From NCBI GenBank assembly GCA_051656605.1, contig JBOGCF010000039.1, positions 53,311 to 117,310 of the forward strand: 64,000 nucleotides of DNA, written 5' to 3'. This DNA is from UBA12018 sp051656605 (GTDB lineage: Bacteria > Bacteroidota > Bacteroidia > Bacteroidales > CAMTPD01). Position 1 is the stretch's first letter; every line of letters starts with the position of its first letter. Under the pieces are notes generated by a model. It saw only the letters and a list, made by a program, of their open reading frames with translations, had not been told where the DNA came from and made no database searches. The position numbers and the translations under genes were made by a program. Shown piece by piece: positions 60,882-64,000 of this stretch.

Positions 60882-62144
60882 TCAGTCTTCTTGTGTAGCG
60901 TATGCTTCGGTTAGTATCTCTTCAAATAATAGTTGCATATCCTGCGGAATCTCTTCACCATACTTACGGCGGTAATAATCGGTAAGCAAAATACCTGGAT
61001 CAATGTCGAGCGATTCGTTTTCGAGTTGTTCGAAATCAGAGAATGCTTCATCTATATTCGGATTATGCACCGAAATACGTGCCAGTTTGCAGGTTTTGTC
61101 TTTCAGCGCCTCTTCGATCTGATAACGCATCGTAGGGTTTGGCTCGGTATTGAGTACACGAACTTCGAGATATGGCGCATCGACAAACGGAGAAGCATCA
61201 AACGACCAGTCGCGCAGCTGCTCCAGTACCACATCGAGCGGTTCGGGCTTGGCCGGAATACGTACAAGCGGAGCAAAAAGCGGGATTGCTATTTTTTGCG
61301 GTTCTATCGTTGCATTACCATCTATCGTTAGCTTAAGAACCTGATGTGCATAACCTATTTCAGAAAAAGACATGGGAAGCGGAGAACCGGCATAACGAAC
61401 GATACCGCGACGATCTATTCGCTGCGATTTGTGAATGTGACCAAGCGCAAGGTATGAGATGGCTTCGTCAAACTGATCTGCATTGACATATTCGAGTCCG
61501 CCCATAATGGCACGCTCGCTGTTGTCTTCGGCCGAAGTCTCGGAACCTAGTACGTGCATGTGTCCGGTAGCAATCAAAGGCAAACCGTCTCCCTTTGCAA
61601 GTGCCGCACTTGTAAGCTCTTTGTAAATCTGCAACACACCCTCGGCATACGAAACCTCTTTTTCGCGCGTAGCCTGCAAGTAGTCACCCTGACGCACAAA
61701 AGGCACCGCCAGGCAATAAGCCTGTTTGTTTCCTTCGGCATCATAAAGCGGTATAATATGCGACGCCGTATCTATTTCTCTGTTTTCAAGTCGGTTTACT
61801 TTACCAACCACATGCACGCCCATGCTTTCGAGAATGGCGTTTGTGGTTTCGAGTCGAGAGGGAGAATCATGATTGCCCGCTATGACTACCACTTGCACAT
61901 GCGGAAAACGTGTCTTTAGCTCTTGCAGAAAAGCATAATACATTTGCTGTGCCACCGCCGAGGGATTTGCGACATCAAAGACATCTCCCGCGATAAGCAG
62001 TACATCAATTGCCTCGCTTGCGATGGTATCAAGCAACCATTGCAAGAATGCTTTGTGTTCAAGCGTGCGATCGTAATTGAAGAACGTTTGGCCGAGATGC
62101 CAATCGGCCGTATGAAGTATGTTTAATGCCATGATACGATTCAT
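60882..62144 (-). CDS. sbcD: Exonuclease subunit SbcD (Mre11-like)
   Basis: SbcD is the nuclease partner of SbcC. The 420-residue protein carries the metallophosphoesterase motifs ILHTADWHLGQ, LIAGDVFDVANPS, VVVIAGNHDSPSR, LIATGHMHV and ALGHIHKSQRI. The start at 62144 overlaps the stop of the upstream DMT gene (ATGA), suggesting coupling; a start at 62132 (MALNILHTAD) would fit the family equally well. It is followed by sbcC after one base. Confidence 0.96.
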   Translation of the reverse strand: MNRIMALNILHTADWHLGQTFFNYDRTLEHKAFLQWLLDTIASEAIDVLLIAGDVFDVANPSAVAQQMYYAFLQELKTRFPHVQVVVIAGNHDSPSRLETTNAILESMGVHVVGKVNRLENREIDTASHIIPLYDAEGNKQAYCLAVPFVRQGDYLQATREKEVSYAEGVLQIYKELTSAALAKGDGLPLIATGHMHVLGSETSAEDNSERAIMGGLEYVNADQFDEAISYLALGHIHKSQRIDRRGIVRYAGSPLPMSFSEIGYAHQVLKLTIDGNATIEPQKIAIPLFAPLVRIPAKPEPLDVVLEQLRDWSFDASPFVDAPYLEVRVLNTEPNPTMRYQIEEALKDKTCKLARISVHNPNIDEAFSDFEQLENESLDIDPGILLTDYYRRKYGEEIPQDMQLLFEEILTEAYATQED

Positions 62145-63070
62145 TTAAATTTGCTTACCGCCAACTTCAGTTTCTGCACAGAGCGCTTTAATTTCTGCGT
62201 CAACTGTTGCGGAAGTTGCAAAATAATCAAAGCCATTGATATAATCACAATACCCGTTATACTATTTGCGTCGGGATGTTCGCCGGGAACAATGAGCCAG
62301 CTTAGTACGCAGCCTGTTACGGGTACGATAAACTTCCATACATTGAGATCACTCACCTTTACACCCGGACGTTGCAACAACCCGTACCACAACGAGAAAG
62401 CAGCCGCCGGAATAATCGCGAGCCAGATAAGTGCGCCGTAGAACTCGATCGGGTAGATCTTGAATCCTGGATGCGTAACCACCAGCGAAACTACATACAG
62501 CAACAAACCGCCAAAGAAGTTGGCATACGAAGTAAGCGCAACAGGTGATAGTTTCGCTTTGTATTTAGCAACCATAATATTGGTATATCCGCCCACCAGA
62601 TTACTGGCAAGCAACAGAGCGATGCCGAGATAAAAATCGGACGAAGAGCCAAGTACATCTCCCTTTTTAAGGCTAATGCTCACCACTCCAAGCAGTCCTA
62701 AGCCAATGGCTATAACCTTTCGCATGGTCATGCGATCGCCCGGCATAAAGAAGTGTGCCATGATGGCAACAAATAGCGGGCCGGCACCGATGATAATTGC
62801 AGCAGTAGCTGCCGGCACCAAGTTGAGTCCCATGAAGAAAAGCCCGTATTGCATAAACGTTTGCAGGAAAGCAAACAGCGAAAGAAAGCGCCAGTGTTTG
62901 AAAAGTTCTTTTAGGTTGACGTGTTGTCTCCATAAGATCGGAAACAACAACATTCCGGCCAAGGTAAAGCGCATTCCTGATAAATGAAGCGGGTTTGTGT
63001 ACTCAAAACCAATTTTTGCGCCGGCAAATGCCGATCCCCAAAGCAAGCAAGCGATGATAGCTCTATACAT
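62141..63070 (-). CDS. EamA-family (DMT) transporter, second copy
   Basis: This 309-residue protein has ten hydrophobic helices in two EamA repeats: WGSAFAGAKIGFEYTNPLHLSGMRFTLAG in the first and GALIWLAIIPAAAFSLWYGLLQRPGVKVSDLN in the second. The C-terminus is lysine-rich. It overlaps sbcD by four bases and likely shares its transcript, though a functional link to DNA repair is not obvious. Substrate unknown. Confidence 0.88.
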   Translation of the reverse strand: MYRAIIACLLWGSAFAGAKIGFEYTNPLHLSGMRFTLAGMLLFPILWRQHVNLKELFKHWRFLSLFAFLQTFMQYGLFFMGLNLVPAATAAIIIGAGPLFVAIMAHFFMPGDRMTMRKVIAIGLGLLGVVSISLKKGDVLGSSSDFYLGIALLLASNLVGGYTNIMVAKYKAKLSPVALTSYANFFGGLLLYVVSLVVTHPGFKIYPIEFYGALIWLAIIPAAAFSLWYGLLQRPGVKVSDLNVWKFIVPVTGCVLSWLIVPGEHPDANSITGIVIISMALIILQLPQQLTQKLKRSVQKLKLAVSKFK

Positions 63071-63109
63071 AGTAAACTAATTCGTTATTCATTTCAATTG
63101 TTAAGACTG

Positions 63110-63117
63110 CAAAGGTA
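63110..63117 (-). promoter_or_regulatory. Bacteroidota -7 box for the DMT-sbcDC operon
   Basis: The minus strand reads TACCTTTG, 40 bases upstream of the DMT start. The spacing to an upstream TTTG is not evident. Confidence 0.55.
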
Positions 63118-63226
63118 ACGATTAATCTCGTGGATAATTAAGGCTATTTAGGATAAAAGCCTCAACATATTCCCCCTTTGTTGCGTTTTATAATAAAGCA
63201 TTATGAATCAATAAAATTTTAAATCT

Positions 63227-63757
63227 ATGGCCGCTATTCAATGGACAATCGACACGAGTCATACCGAGATCGGGTTTAAGATCAAGCACATGATGGTATC
63301 AAACGTGCGCGGAGTATTTTCGAAATACACCGGAACTGTAGAAACCGAAGGCTCAGACTTTAGTGTGGCAAAGGTAGAACTCGATATCGATGTAGCAAGC
63401 GTCGACACCAACAACACTCAGCGCGATACGCATTTGCGCAGTAAAGATTTCTTCGAAGCGGAGACTTATAAAAATATGGTCTTTAAAAGTACGAAAGTAG
63501 AAAAGGTAGACGACTCCAACTTTAAGCTTACGGGAGATCTTACGATAAAGAACAACACACTTCCGGTTACGCTTGATGTGGAAATGGGCGGTATCGTAAA
63601 CGATCCGTATGGTAATACGCGTGCCGGCTTTTCCGTGTCGGGTAAATTATCACGCAAAGCGTTCGGTCTAAGCTGGAACGGTACACTTCCGGGCGGAGAC
63701 TCGATAGTGGGCGACGAGATTACCATTAATTGTGAAATCGAAATTACCCATCGTTAA
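63227..63757 (+). CDS. YceI-family lipid-binding-like protein
   Basis: This 176-residue protein matches the YceI family, a lipocalin-like beta barrel that binds isoprenoid lipids. It begins AIQWTIDTSHTEIGFKIKHMMVSNVRGVF and has RDTHLRSKDFFEAETYKNMVFKS and GFSVSGKLSRKAFGLSW. No signal peptide is visible, so it is probably cytoplasmic, unlike E. coli YceI, which is periplasmic. It stands alone. Confidence 0.93.
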   Translation: MAAIQWTIDTSHTEIGFKIKHMMVSNVRGVFSKYTGTVETEGSDFSVAKVELDIDVASVDTNNTQRDTHLRSKDFFEAETYKNMVFKSTKVEKVDDSNFKLTGDLTIKNNTLPVTLDVEMGGIVNDPYGNTRAGFSVSGKLSRKAFGLSWNGTLPGGDSIVGDEITINCEIEITHR

Positions 63758-63810
63758 AAACGATATTGGTAAGGTCTGTATCGAAAGTAAACGAAGACTG
63801 AAAACAAACC

Positions 63811-63860
63811 TAGTGAAGATCAAATCGTCAGATGGCGACCTGACGATTCAGTCTTCACTA
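63811..63860. repeat. Intact copy of the dispersed palindromic repeat
   Basis: The element is a nested palindrome: TAGTGAAGA / TCTTCACTA outside, AATCGTCAG / CTGACGATT inside, ATGGCGAC in the loop. It is 29-base identical to each of two overlapping stretches at 10.3 kb. It lies about 50 bases after the yceI stop. The right end continues TATAAC, as in the 42.2-kb inverted repeat. Confidence 0.9.
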
Positions 63861-64000
63861 TAACAGAATCGTCGTACGTTGTTATATAATTGTTATCTCT
63901 TAAAAAAGGTATAGAATAAGGCAGAGGAATCGTTTGTATAGAAAACTGTATCTGACGTTCGGTCCCTATATCTTTTACATCAAAAACTGAATAGTTCGCT

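Overview
The window is a chromosomal segment of a Bacteroidota bacterium, most likely order Bacteroidales. Evidence for this: about 40% GC; almost no Shine-Dalgarno sequences; repeated TAnnTTTG boxes (some with an upstream TTTG/TTG) that match the Bacteroidota sigma-ABfr promoter; a GyrA with Ser82/Phe86; a complete Na+-NQR operon; an AMP nucleosidase; a type IX secretion plug-like protein; and GH20 and M60 secreted hydrolases. Genus cannot be fixed from sequence alone. There is no rRNA, insertion sequence, prophage or CRISPR array, and a single tRNA (Trp).

Layout. 0-5.3 kb: the 5' part of clpC (minus strand, runs off the left edge) diverges from gyrA and a TPR protein. 5.5-12.8 kb: pgk, an AlaX-like editing protein, an AspT-type transporter, panB, corA and a T9SS plug-like protein. 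13-18.8 kb: nqrABCDEF, the primary sodium pump. 19-24.6 kb: a stand-alone HsdR-N protein, AMP nucleosidase, holA, then a 926-bp AT-rich control region crowded with TTACA-NN-TGTAA dyads ahead of an XRE regulator and the overlapping pyrK-pyrD pair. 24.9-37.5 kb: S9 peptidase and ispE, dnaB, ADP-forming acyl-CoA synthetase, divergent tdh/kbl (threonine to glycine plus acetyl-CoA), a potassium channel, a PHP phosphatase and mscL. 37.6-49.8 kb: NDH-2, a ferredoxin-nitroreductase, a truncated AAA-ATPase-like protein, a small membrane protein, GH20 hexosaminidase, a TusA-DsrE2 fusion with a thioredoxin, diacylglycerol kinase, and a lipid-A/glycan cluster (LAB-N protein, GT-C transferase, UDP-uronate-type epimerase). 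50-64 kb: tRNA-Trp, transporters, a Crp/Fnr regulator, two GNAT enzymes, DUF2461, M60 peptidase, sbcDC and yceI.

How it fits together. Most of the window is core metabolism and maintenance: replication (gyrA, dnaB, holA), repair (sbcCD), sodium-based energy (nqr, ndh), glycolysis (pgk), pyrimidine, pantothenate and isoprenoid synthesis, and amino-acid and peptide catabolism. Most gene ends carry clear intrinsic terminators.

The least-explained parts are non-coding or structural: (1) the TTACA-NN-TGTAA array and start-site dyad in front of the XRE regulator, with one identical dyad 29 kb away; (2) a dispersed palindromic repeat at 10.3 kb (two copies) and 63.8 kb, with a possible relative at 42.2 kb sharing its outer arms; (3) a ClpC that appears to lack its N-terminal adaptor domain; (4) smaller repeat families at 5.4, 24.8 and 32.6-32.8 kb.
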